From JAAYEA01 sp012689325 (GTDB lineage: Bacteria; Chloroflexota; Anaerolineae; JAAYEA01), in contig DAITVZ010000060.1 in NCBI GenBank assembly GCA_036841525.1, forward strand, positions 1 through 32,922: a DNA stretch of 32,922 nucleotides, written 5' to 3'. The translations under genes and the position numbers were made by a program. Shown piece after piece: positions 23,247 through 30,190 of the stretch (positions within the stretch are counted from its first letter, which is position 1; every line of letters begins with the position of its first letter). The notes under the pieces were generated by a model. The model saw only the letters and a list, made by a program, of their open reading frames with translations. It had not been told where the DNA came from and did no database searches.

Positions 23247-23975
23247 TCACTCGCAAGAGTCCTCGCTGAGGCAGTGCCGGGCCAATAGCTCCTCATCGTG
23301 CAACATCCGCGCAGAGTCGCCATCGGCGACGATGCGCCCATCTTGCATGATCACCATGCGGGGACAGAGCGCCTCCACCAGGTGAAGGTCGTGAGAGCTG
23401 ACCAATAGGGTCTGGGGCAGGGTCTTGAGCAGGCGGATCAGCCGCCCGCGCGCGCGAGGGTCCAGCCCCGCCGAGGGCTCATCCAGCGCCAAGACCGTGG
23501 CGTCCATGGAGAGGACAGTGGCCAGCGCCACGCGCTTTTTCTCGCCGACGCTGAGGTGGTGGGGCGTCCGCTGCGCATAGTCGGCCATGCCCACTTGGGC
23601 CAGGCTGCGCTGGACCCGCTCCTGGATCTCGGGCAGCGGCAAGCCCATATAGATCGGCCCAAAGGCCACGTCCTCATAGACCGTGGGGGAGAAGAGCTGG
23701 TCGTCGGGGTCCTGAAAGACCAGCCCGACCAGGGCGCGGATGCGGCGGATGTTCTCCTCGGCCACCTCCAGCCCATGGATGCGCACGTGGCCCTGGCCGC
23801 GCAGGATGCCGTTGAGCTGCAAGAGCAGCGTCGACTTGCCGGCGCCATTGGGCCCCACCAGCGCCACCCGTTCGCCCGGCGCCACCGTCAGGTGGACCTG
23901 GCGCAGGGCCGGGTGCCCATCGGGGTAGCTAAAGCTCAGGTCGACGATCTCTACCGCTGCGATTCGTTCGTTCAT
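23247..23975 (-). CDS. cbiO: ECF-type metal transporter ATPase CbiO/NikO
   Basis: 242 residues; the ABC ATPase that powers uptake of Co2+ or Ni2+ with CbiQ and CbiM. Walker A GPNGAGKST is at 41-49, the Q-loop in VFQDPDDQLFSPTVYEDVAFG near 87-106, the signature LSVGEKKRVA at 141-150, Walker B VLALDEPSAGLD at 161-172 and the switch His195 in SSHDLH. The QDPDDQLFSPTVYEDVAFGP motif is typical of CbiO/EcfA. I chose the ATG at 23975; a TTG at 23987 would overlap the cbiQ stop. The gene is 4 bases after cbiQ, so the two are translated together. Confidence 0.93.
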   Translation of the reverse strand: MNERIAAVEIVDLSFSYPDGHPALRQVHLTVAPGERVALVGPNGAGKSTLLLQLNGILRGQGHVRIHGLEVAEENIRRIRALVGLVFQDPDDQLFSPTVYEDVAFGPIYMGLPLPEIQERVQRSLAQVGMADYAQRTPHHLSVGEKKRVALATVLSMDATVLALDEPSAGLDPRARGRLIRLLKTLPQTLLVSSHDLHLVEALCPRMVIMQDGRIVADGDSARMLHDEELLARHCLSEDSCE

Positions 23976-23979
23976 CGGC

Positions 23980-24774
23980 TCACCCAACCCAGATTTCGAG
24001 CGCCAGGATGCTGCCCACTATGGCCAGGCCGACCAGCAGCGCCGCCTTGTCCGAGCGGGCCATGGGCGGCAGGGGCAGGGTGCGCACTTCGCCATCGTAG
24101 CCGCGGGCCAGCATGGCATCATAGATCCGCTCGCTCCGCTCATAGCCGCGCAAAAAGAGGCTGCCCGCCATGTAGCCGGTGACCTTGGCGCGCCAGAGGA
24201 CCGAGCTGCCCCCGGCGCCGGCGAGGGCGGCGCTGCGAGCCTCGCGCGCGCGCATCAGGCGCAGCGCCTCGTCGGCCAGCACAAAGAGGTAGCGCCACAT
24301 CAGGCCAAAGACGCCCACCAGGAGCCGCGGCACGCGCAGCGCGCGCATGGCCATGAGCAACTGGGGAAAGGGGGTGCTGGCTGCCAGCAAGATGCCCGCC
24401 TGCATGGAAAGCCAGGACTTGAGGGCGATGCTCGCGAACCGGGCGAGCCCGGCGGCGGTGGCGGTCAGCGCCCAGCGGCCCAGGGGCACATGGAGCCAGG
24501 GCTCGCCGGGAGTCGTAAAGAGGACCGGCAGGGCGGCCAGGACGAAGGGCAGGACCAGGAAGGCGCGCTTGATGGCAAAGAACGGGCCAAGCGCTGAGGC
24601 GATGGCCACGGCCAGGATCAACGCGAACACCAAGATGTACCCCGGCCAGGCGGCCGGAGGCAGCAGCGCCGTGGTGAGGATAAAGGCGACCGCCAGCACC
24701 AGCTTGACGCGGGGGTCGACATGGTGCAGCAGGCTATCTCGGGCGTGAAAGGGGTCGATGAAATTCGCGTGCAT
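23980..24774 (-). CDS. cbiQ: ECF-type metal transporter transmembrane protein CbiQ/NikQ
   Basis: 264 residues; the EcfT-type coupling subunit. Six or so hydrophobic segments (about 24-60, 70-90, 104-125, 150-165, 242-262). The N-terminus FIDPFHARDSLLHHVDPRVK is the classic CbiQ start (H..DPR.K). Two coupling-helix motifs of the A-R-[GE/S] type are present: RAREARSAAL near 176-185 and AMLARGYDGE near 221-230; these dock into the ATPase. AGAGG follows the first. It lies between the permease and cbiO, but an intrinsic terminator stands between it and the permease gene. The SD AGAGG sits directly after that terminator's T-tract. Confidence 0.92.
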   Translation of the reverse strand: MHANFIDPFHARDSLLHHVDPRVKLVLAVAFILTTALLPPAAWPGYILVFALILAVAIASALGPFFAIKRAFLVLPFVLAALPVLFTTPGEPWLHVPLGRWALTATAAGLARFASIALKSWLSMQAGILLAASTPFPQLLMAMRALRVPRLLVGVFGLMWRYLFVLADEALRLMRAREARSAALAGAGGSSVLWRAKVTGYMAGSLFLRGYERSERIYDAMLARGYDGEVRTLPLPPMARSDKAALLVGLAIVGSILALEIWVG

Positions 24775-24788
24775 GCGACCTCTGGATC

Positions 24789-24822
24789 AAAAAGCGATGG
24801 CGCGCGGTCCGGCGCCATCGCT
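24789..24822 (-). terminator. Intrinsic terminator between the permease gene and cbiQ
   Basis: On the minus strand an 11-bp perfect stem (AGCGATGGCGC / GCGCCATCGCT, 24793-24822) with an 8-nt loop is followed by TTTTT. It starts 35 bases after the permease stop codon and ends 14 bases before the cbiQ ATG. Partial termination would lower cbiQO expression relative to the permease. Confidence 0.85.
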
Positions 24823-24857
24823 GCGGATCAAGATTGGCCTTGGGTCGCCCCGGGGGG

Positions 24858-25838
24858 CTAGCCGACGGCGTCCTTGCGGCGGCCAAGGCGCCCGCTGAAC
24901 AGGGCCACGCCAAAGACGATCAGCACGCCCAGCACGCCCGCCGCGATGGTGGCCGCTTTCTCATTCGCGACTCCCGGGAAAACGTAATCCGGGACGAGAT
25001 TATACGCCGGATCCTGAGCGGCGTCCAGAAAGTTCAGCTGCTCGGCCACCCACTCCAGGCCATCGGGGTTGCCGGAGGCGATGGGCGAGATCACCGCCAG
25101 CAGCAGGGCGATGGCCAGGCCAGCCAGCACCACGCCGCGGTTGGAGCCGCCTCGCGCGCCGCCCGTGGCGCCCAGCAAGTCCGGGCGGGTGGCGGCGATC
25201 AAGGCCAGCGCGCCAACGGTGATCAACCCCTCGCCAAGCCCGATGAGCAGGTGGATGCCGCCCATGGCCGGGAGGGCCAGGCTGGCCGGGGAGGTCCCCG
25301 AGAGCGCCAACTGGAGGCCGACGAACAGGGCGGCCGCCACGATGGAGAGCCAGGCGGCCACAAAGCCGCTGACCAGCGCGCCCCAGCGCCGGGTTCCCAC
25401 TAGCCGTTGCATGATCCTATAGACGGCATAGGAGACGAAAGAGCCCACCAGCGCCATGTTCACCAGGTTGGCCCCCAGCGCCAGCAGCCCGCCATCCTGG
25501 AAGAGCAGGGCCTGGATGCTCACCACCGCGGTCATGACCACGATGCTGGCCCACGGGCCCAGCAGGATCGTTGCCAGCGCCGCGCCCATCAGGTGGCCCG
25601 ACGTGCCCCCGGTCACGGCGAAATTGAGCATCTGGCCGGCAAAGATCGCGGCGGCCAACACGCCCATCAGGGGCATCTTGCGCTCGTCCAGCTCGCGGTT
25701 GACGCGCCACAGCGCATAGCCGACCCCCGCGATGGCCGCGATCCACAAGATGATGGACACGGCGGGGGACATGAAACCGTCCGGGATGTGCATGGCGGGC
25801 TCGATGGCGCCGCCGAACGTGCTCGGCGCGATGTGCAT
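24858..25838 (-). CDS. cbiM: CbiM/NikM metal permease fused to a PDGLE (CbiN/NikN-like) domain
   Basis: 326 residues from the ATG at 25838, which has AAGGAG seven bases upstream. The CbiM core is recognisable by MHIPDGFMSPAVSIILW (residues 16-32) and TSGHLMGAAL, the metal-site regions of the family, with FQDGGLLALGANLVNMALVG downstream. The canonical N-terminus (Met-His at 25793) is internal here, preceded by 15 residues that themselves begin MHIAPS. The C-terminal part holds SPIASGNPDGLEWVAEQ, the PDGLE motif, followed by DYVFPGVANEK and a final helix; this corresponds to the CbiN/NikN accessory component. It is the substrate-specific subunit for Co2+ or Ni2+. Six to seven N-domain helices plus two C-terminal ones. 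If translation instead begins at 25793 the protein has 311 residues. Confidence 0.9.
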   Translation of the reverse strand: MHIAPSTFGGAIEPAMHIPDGFMSPAVSIILWIAAIAGVGYALWRVNRELDERKMPLMGVLAAAIFAGQMLNFAVTGGTSGHLMGAALATILLGPWASIVVMTAVVSIQALLFQDGGLLALGANLVNMALVGSFVSYAVYRIMQRLVGTRRWGALVSGFVAAWLSIVAAALFVGLQLALSGTSPASLALPAMGGIHLLIGLGEGLITVGALALIAATRPDLLGATGGARGGSNRGVVLAGLAIALLLAVISPIASGNPDGLEWVAEQLNFLDAAQDPAYNLVPDYVFPGVANEKAATIAAGVLGVLIVFGVALFSGRLGRRKDAVG

Positions 25839-25879
25839 CTCGTCTCTCCTTGTCTGCCCCACGGGCCATTCGTCGCTGC

Positions 25880-25901
25880 TTGTTGCAAATAGTTGCAATA
25901 A
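25880..25901. promoter_or_regulatory. Palindromic operator (TTGCAA-N4-TTGCAA), Nur/Fur-family-like
   Basis: Two TTGCAA hexamers (25883-25888 and 25893-25898) form an extended inverted repeat matching at 9 of 11 positions per arm, centred between 25890 and 25891. It lies directly downstream of the permease -10 box and covers the expected transcription start. The Streptomyces nickel regulator Nur is known to bind TTGCAA-N5-TTGCAA, so a nickel-responsive Fur-family repressor is a plausible ligand; the spacing here is one base shorter. Confidence 0.6.
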
Positions 25902-25903
25902 GC

Positions 25904-25931
25904 ATTATACCCCAGAACGGCCTCGATGCAA
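25904..25931 (-). promoter_or_regulatory. Promoter of the metal transporter operon
   Basis: Minus strand: TATAAT (complement of 25904-25909), with a weak -35 TTGCAT (complement of 25926-25931) 16 bases upstream. The predicted start falls inside the TTGCAA palindrome. The 5' leader is only about 60 nt, too short for a cobalamin riboswitch. Confidence 0.7.
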
Positions 25932-25941
25932 GTCAGGCAGC

Positions 25942-25970
25942 TTGACATTCACCCTCCTTGCGCCTATACT
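25942..25970 (+). promoter_or_regulatory. Promoter of the HerA-like ATPase gene
   Basis: TTGACA (25942-25947), a 17-base spacer and TATACT (25965-25970), a near-consensus sigma70-type promoter. It lies back to back with the metal-transporter promoter, with 10 bases between the two -35 boxes. Confidence 0.85.
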
Positions 25971-26014
25971 GAGCCCGAAAGATCCGATACCTGTGGTCCA
26001 TGCGAGGGAGAGCC

Positions 26015-28534
26015 ATGTCCGAAATAGAAAAGCAAGGAAGCTTTTACCTGGGCAAAGAGTACGATCTGGTCAAGAGCGCGATCAAGGACAAGATCGTGGA
26101 ATACGATGCGCGGGACCTGACCACGCACGCCATCTGCGTTGGCATGACGGGCAGCGGCAAGACGGGCCTCTGCACGTTGCTTTTGGAGGAGGCGGCTCTA
26201 GACGGCATCCCCTCCATCCTCATCGACCCGAAGGGCGACATCACCAACCTGTGCCTCACTTTCCCCAACCTGTTGCCCGCGGATTTCGAGCCGTGGGTCA
26301 ACGTGGATGACGCCCGCCGCAAGGGGATGTCGATTCCCGACTATGCGGCCCGGACGGCGCGCTCCTGGGCGGAGGGGCTGGCGCAATGGGGCCAGGGGCC
26401 GGAACGCATTCGCCAGCTTCAGGCCGCCGCCGATTTCACCATCTATACCCCAGGCAGCGACGCCGGGATGCCCGTCAGCATCCTGGACTCGATGCGCGCG
26501 CCCACCCTCTCCTGGGATGAGGAATCCGAGGCGCTGCGGGAAAAGGTCTCCAGCGTCGTCTCGGCGCTGCTGGGCCTCATCGGCATCAACGCCGACCCGC
26601 TGCAGAGCCGCGAGCATATCCTTCTTTCCAACCTGTTCGAGGATTCCTGGCGGCGTGGCGAGGATTTGGACGTGGCGCGGCTGATCCAGCAGATCCAGAA
26701 GCCGCCCATCCGCAAGCTGGGCGTCTTTGACGTGGACACCTTCTTCCCCGAAAAGGAGCGCTTTGCGCTGGCCATGCGCTTCAACAATATCCTGGCGGCT
26801 CCCAGCTTTAAGAACTGGATCGAGGGCCAGCCGCTGGATATCGAGCGGATCCTCTATACGCCGGAGGGCAAGCCGCGCGTCTCGATCTTTTATATCGCCC
26901 ACTTGGACGACGCGCAGCGTATGTTCTTTGTCACCCTGCTGATGGAGCAGGTGATTAGCTGGATGCGGGCACAATCCGGCACCACCAGCCTGCGAGCGCT
27001 GGTCTATTTCGACGAGCTGTACGGCTATTTCCCGCCCTACCCGGCCAACCCGCCCTCCAAGGCGCCGATCATGACCATGCTCAAGCAGGCGCGGGCCTTT
27101 GGCGTGGGCATGATGCTCACCACCCAGAACCCGATGGACCTGGACTATAAGGGCCTGACCAACGCCGGTACCTGGTTCATCGGCAAGCTGCAGACCGACC
27201 GCGACAAGGCGCGGCTGCTGGACGGCATGGAGGGCGCGCTCAGCGAGGGGGGGGGCTCCCTGGATCGCAGGACGCTGGACCAGCTCATCTCGTCGCTGGA
27301 TTCGCGGGTGTTCATCATGCACAACGTGCACCAGCAAGGGCCGCAGGTCTTTATGACCCGCTGGGCCATGTCCTATCTGCGCGGCCCCCTCACCCGGCAG
27401 CAGATCAAACAGCTCATGTCCGCCAAGGGCGCGGCTCCCGTGGCACAAGCAGCGGCGGCGAAGGCGGCCTCAGCGGCTGCTGCGGGGCCGGCGGCGCCCG
27501 CCGCGCCGGAGGGGCTGGCGGCCACCCTGCCGCAGATGGACCCGGGCATTTCGCAGTATTTCCTGGCGGCCAACCAGTCCGTGGATCAAGCGCTCAAGCA
27601 AGAGACGGGGCAGCGCGCCTTTGGCTTTACGCCCAAGCAGGCGCAATTGGTCTATGAGCCGCATGTCTTGAGCTGGGCCACGGTGGATTTCCAGGACAAG
27701 ACGCGCAACGTCTATACGCAGAACCGCTTCGGGTACCTAGCTGAAATGCCCTCCGATCTCTCGCTGATGTCTTGGGACCAGTACCAGGTGGATATCTCGC
27801 GCGATGACCTGGATGAGCGGCCCGCCGACGAGGCCCTCTTTGCCGATCTGCCGGCCGGGCTGGGCCAGGCGCGCACGCTCACCGCCCTAGGCAAGGCCTT
27901 GGGCGACTATATCTACCGGGAGAAGGCGCTCGAGCTGCCCTGGAACCCCAAGCTCAAGCTTTATGCGCAGGTGGACGAGTCCGAGGAGGCCTTCGCAGGC
28001 CGCTGCAAGGAGGCCGCGCAGAAACAGCGCGAGGCCCAGGCGGACAAGATCAAGGCGAGCTATGACACCAAGATCGATCGGATTCAAGACCAGATCAAGC
28101 GCGAGGAGCGCGAGCTGGCCCAGGACGAGGCGGACCATGCGGCGCGCAAGCGCGACGAGGCCCTGAACATCGGCGAGTCGGTGCTCAACCTGGTGATGGG
28201 CCGCCGCTCCAGCAGGGTGGTCAGCTCGGCCAGCACCAAGCGCCGTCTGACGGCGCAGGCCGCCGCCGATGTCAAAGAGTCCGAGGAGACCATCGCCGAG
28301 CTGACGGAAGAGCTCGCCAAGCTCAAGCAGCAGATGCTGGACGACCTGGCCGCGCTGGATATCGAGACGGCCGAGCTGATCGACGCGCGCGAGAGCTTTG
28401 TGATCAAGCCGCGCCGCACCGACGTCAAGATCGAGTTGATGGGCATCGGCTGGGTTCCGCGCTGGGTGGTGACGGGCACGGATGGGCGCAACCGGCCCAG
28501 CGAGCTCACCGTTTCGGCGTTTCGGGGCCTCTAG
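26015..28534 (+). CDS. HerA/TraG-like P-loop ATPase with C-terminal coiled coil, function unknown
   Basis: 839 residues from the ATG at 26015, preceded by GAGGGAGAGCC; an ATG 15 bases upstream lacks this spacing. N-terminal FtsK/HerA-superfamily ATPase: Walker A GMTGSGKTG (43-51), a TraG/VirD4-like IDPKGDI (70-76), Walker B ALVYFDELYGYFPPYP (328-343, D333/E334) and a sensor-like TTQNPMDLDYKGL (369-381). No transmembrane helix is evident. A low-complexity Ala/Pro linker (about 469-503) leads to a second domain (about 510-650), then a long highly charged coiled coil (about 655-795) interrupted by a Ser/Arg-rich segment, and a beta-rich end (IELMGIGWVPRWVV). HerA relatives pump or translocate DNA or act with nucleases in repair and defence, but no nuclease partner is adjacent. 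The substrate is unknown. It has its own strong promoter. Confidence 0.82.
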   Translation: MSEIEKQGSFYLGKEYDLVKSAIKDKIVEYDARDLTTHAICVGMTGSGKTGLCTLLLEEAALDGIPSILIDPKGDITNLCLTFPNLLPADFEPWVNVDDARRKGMSIPDYAARTARSWAEGLAQWGQGPERIRQLQAAADFTIYTPGSDAGMPVSILDSMRAPTLSWDEESEALREKVSSVVSALLGLIGINADPLQSREHILLSNLFEDSWRRGEDLDVARLIQQIQKPPIRKLGVFDVDTFFPEKERFALAMRFNNILAAPSFKNWIEGQPLDIERILYTPEGKPRVSIFYIAHLDDAQRMFFVTLLMEQVISWMRAQSGTTSLRALVYFDELYGYFPPYPANPPSKAPIMTMLKQARAFGVGMMLTTQNPMDLDYKGLTNAGTWFIGKLQTDRDKARLLDGMEGALSEGGGSLDRRTLDQLISSLDSRVFIMHNVHQQGPQVFMTRWAMSYLRGPLTRQQIKQLMSAKGAAPVAQAAAAKAASAAAAGPAAPAAPEGLAATLPQMDPGISQYFLAANQSVDQALKQETGQRAFGFTPKQAQLVYEPHVLSWATVDFQDKTRNVYTQNRFGYLAEMPSDLSLMSWDQYQVDISRDDLDERPADEALFADLPAGLGQARTLTALGKALGDYIYREKALELPWNPKLKLYAQVDESEEAFAGRCKEAAQKQREAQADKIKASYDTKIDRIQDQIKREERELAQDEADHAARKRDEALNIGESVLNLVMGRRSSRVVSSASTKRRLTAQAAADVKESEETIAELTEELAKLKQQMLDDLAALDIETAELIDARESFVIKPRRTDVKIELMGIGWVPRWVVTGTDGRNRPSELTVSAFRGL

Positions 28535-28571
28535 GCGGCCAGCCCGGCCATGGACTGGGAGTTTTGGCCTA

Positions 28572-28601
28572 TTGCAAATCCCTTCGCTCGCCCGCTATAA
28601 T
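28572..28601 (+). promoter_or_regulatory. Promoter of the 72-residue membrane protein gene
   Basis: TTGCAA (28572-28577) and TATAAT (28596-28601) with an 18-base spacer, 48 bases before the ATG. It implies expression of the small gene independent of the ATPase gene. Confidence 0.7.
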
Positions 28602-28649
28602 GCAGGCTAGGTCGACTGGACGGACGGAGCGAAAGGGGATCACAAGACC

Positions 28650-28868
28650 ATGCTTGACGAGGCCAAACAAAAGAGACTGAACTTGCTGCGCTATGGGCTG
28701 GTGGCGGTGACGGCGGTGGCCTTTGCGCTGGGCGCGGGGCTGTCTTTTGTGGGCAGCGGTGCGCTGTGGACCTCCGTTCTGCAGGGGGTGTTGATCGCTG
28801 CGGGCATGGCGGTCCTGTGCGCGGCCATCTATGCCCTGTACCGGAGCTATTTGCACAAGGCTGCTTGA
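28650..28868 (+). CDS. Small two-helix membrane protein, function unknown
   Basis: 72 residues. A basic N-terminus (MLDEAKQKRLNLLRYG) precedes two hydrophobic helices at about 15-33 and 43-65 separated by a short Gly/Ser/Trp loop, and the protein ends in a basic segment (YRSYLHKAA). This topology puts both ends in the cytoplasm. I recognise no family. The start has only a distant purine-rich sequence (AAAGGGG, about 11 bases upstream). Support comes from a dedicated promoter, an intact hydrophobic pattern, and a terminator-like hairpin just after the stop. It could be an accessory of the upstream ATPase, but the separate promoter argues against strict coupling. Confidence 0.65.
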   Translation: MLDEAKQKRLNLLRYGLVAVTAVAFALGAGLSFVGSGALWTSVLQGVLIAAGMAVLCAAIYALYRSYLHKAA

Positions 28869-28878
28869 AGGCCCACGG

Positions 28879-28905
28879 TGGCGGGCTGGCGTCAGTAGCC
28901 CGCCA
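28879..28905. terminator. Hairpin terminator between convergent genes
   Basis: tggcgggct (28879-28887) pairs exactly with agcccgcca (28897-28905) around a 9-nt loop. It is followed on the plus strand by a pyrimidine-rich TCGCTTTCCTTTTCT. The hairpin begins 11 bases after the small gene's stop, and the FemAB stop codon lies within its loop. Confidence 0.6.
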
Positions 28906-29959
28906 TCGCTTTCCTTTTCTCCAATAGCCAGAGGAACAAGCGGTAGCGCCAGGCGCTATAGACGTAGTCGTACGCGCCCACGTAGCGAACCATCTGCCCG
29001 CCAAAGCCGCGCTTGAAGCGGTAGACGCCCCACAGGGGCGAGGGCGGCGAGAGCGGCTGGTCGCTTTCCAGGGCCGCTTCCAGAACCTCTTCGTCCAAAT
29101 CCGGGATGCCGCACAGATCATAGGTGTGGCATCCTTTTTCTTTGGCCCATTGCATGGCGGCCCACTGGATCAGATAGGTGGGCATGAGGTTGCGCTGCTC
29201 ATTGGACGAGGCGCCATAGAGATACCAGGACTTGGTTCCCGCCGCAAAGGCCATGAGCCCGGCCAAAAGCTGCCCTTCGTATTCGGCCAGGAACAGCCGC
29301 CCCAGGTTCCGTGGCGCAAAGAGCCGCCAGGCCAGGGCGTAATACTCGGGGCTGTGCACGCCAAAGCCATCCCGCTCCCCGGTCACGGCCATCAGCCGGC
29401 AAAAGGCGCCCAGGTCGGCCTGGCCTCCCTCTCGGACGACGACCCCTTTGCGCTCGGCCAGGCGGATGTTGTAGCGGGTTTTGGACTTCATCGCTCCCAG
29501 GATCGCCTCTGGGTCTGGCCGCAGGTCCACGTGGATTGTCCGCGGCGCCTGCACCGTCTGCTGGCTGGAGGCAAAGCCGAGGCGCGCCAGCAACTGCCGG
29601 CGCTCGGGGCTATCCACCCAGTCGGGCTCCACCTTGAGCGCCATGACCCCGCGGGCGCGGCAGGCCCGGCTGACCGCGCGCATCAAGGTCTCGCATAGCT
29701 CGGACTGGTCAGGGGCCGCCACCGGCCCTCGGGGGATGTAGGCCAGGCGGCCCAGCGGGGTGGTCCGCAACAGCACCTGGGCGGCGGCGACGATCTGTCC
29801 CCGATCCTGGACGGCGACGCGCACCGCGCTCCAGCCGAAGCGCGACTTGAGCTCGCCCCAGGGCCACATCTGCAGCAGATGGCCGTCGGGCGCGCCCTGG
29901 ATAAAGGCGTCCCACTCCTGGGGTGAGGCCTGGTCGGTGAGGGTCAGCAGGTTGCGCAC
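28892..29959 (-). CDS. FemAB-family (peptidoglycan bridge) aminoacyltransferase
   Basis: 355 residues from a GTG at 29959 that has AAGGAG 4 bases upstream; the frame continues upstream but through the promoter, so it is not coding there. The Fem family transfers amino acids from aminoacyl-tRNA to lipid II or peptidoglycan peptides at the cytoplasmic face. The first GNAT-like domain has HLLQMWPWGELKSRFGW (27-43) and VLLRTTPLGRLAYIPRGPV (62-80). The centre has IHVDLRPDPEAILGAMKSKT (142-161) followed by RYNIRLAERKGV, the usual Fem linker motif. The second domain has YLYGASSNEQRNLMPTYLIQ (246-265) and YDLCGIPD (280-287). It fits a monoderm-like envelope with cross-bridged peptidoglycan. The exact amino acid is not predictable; other Fem-like acyltransferases exist. 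Confidence 0.9.
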   Translation of the reverse strand: MRNLLTLTDQASPQEWDAFIQGAPDGHLLQMWPWGELKSRFGWSAVRVAVQDRGQIVAAAQVLLRTTPLGRLAYIPRGPVAAPDQSELCETLMRAVSRACRARGVMALKVEPDWVDSPERRQLLARLGFASSQQTVQAPRTIHVDLRPDPEAILGAMKSKTRYNIRLAERKGVVVREGGQADLGAFCRLMAVTGERDGFGVHSPEYYALAWRLFAPRNLGRLFLAEYEGQLLAGLMAFAAGTKSWYLYGASSNEQRNLMPTYLIQWAAMQWAKEKGCHTYDLCGIPDLDEEVLEAALESDQPLSPPSPLWGVYRFKRGFGGQMVRYVGAYDYVYSAWRYRLFLWLLEKRKAMAGY

Positions 29960-29987
29960 GTTTCTCCTTGCCAGCGGATTCCTCGCT

Positions 29988-29993
29988 ATTATA
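29988..29993 (-). promoter_or_regulatory. -10 box of the FemAB-family gene
   Basis: TATAAT on the minus strand (complement of 29988-29993), 28 bases upstream of the GTG start. The sequence at the -35 position (TTAGGT, 17 bases upstream) is weak. The predicted leader is about 20 nt. Confidence 0.6.
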
Positions 29994-30096
29994 CCCTCTT
30001 TTGGCCCAAGACCTAAGGGCTGCATCGATCGCTCCCCGGGCGGGTCGTTCTGATGCACCAGATGGGGCGTAATGACTCCACCCAGTCGGGAAGATG

Positions 30097-30121
30097 AGGG
30101 ACGAACACAAGGTTCGTCCCT
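30097..30121. repeat. Perfect 10-bp palindrome upstream of uvrA
   Basis: agggacgaac (30097-30106) and gttcgtccct (30112-30121) are exact complements around acaag. It ends 2 bases before the uvrA -35 box. It resembles small REP-like repeats of GC-rich Chloroflexota genomes. It also contains CGAAC-N5-GTTCG, one base longer than the CGAAC-N4-GTTCG box of Gram-positive LexA. Confidence 0.55.
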
Positions 30122-30123
30122 AC

Positions 30124-30151
30124 TTGACCGACCTTGCAACGGTGCTATAAT
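30124..30151 (+). promoter_or_regulatory. Promoter of uvrA
   Basis: TTGACC (30124-30129), a 16-base spacer and TATAAT (30146-30151) with a preceding TGC (extended -10). It is 39 bases before the uvrA ATG. Confidence 0.8.
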
Positions 30152-30190
30152 GGGCTGCCGATTCTCAGCAGGTTCCGTCAAGGGTAAGCT

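Noticed and set aside
25839..25980. Cobalamin riboswitch in front of the CbiM/NikM gene
   Set aside because: The leader is only about 60 nt from the predicted start and lacks the B12-box; the promoters of the two divergent genes fill the space.
26198..27448. 416-codon open frame opposite the HerA-like ATPase
   Set aside because: It is antisense to the conserved ATPase core, with no ribosome site or motif. It is a codon-bias shadow.
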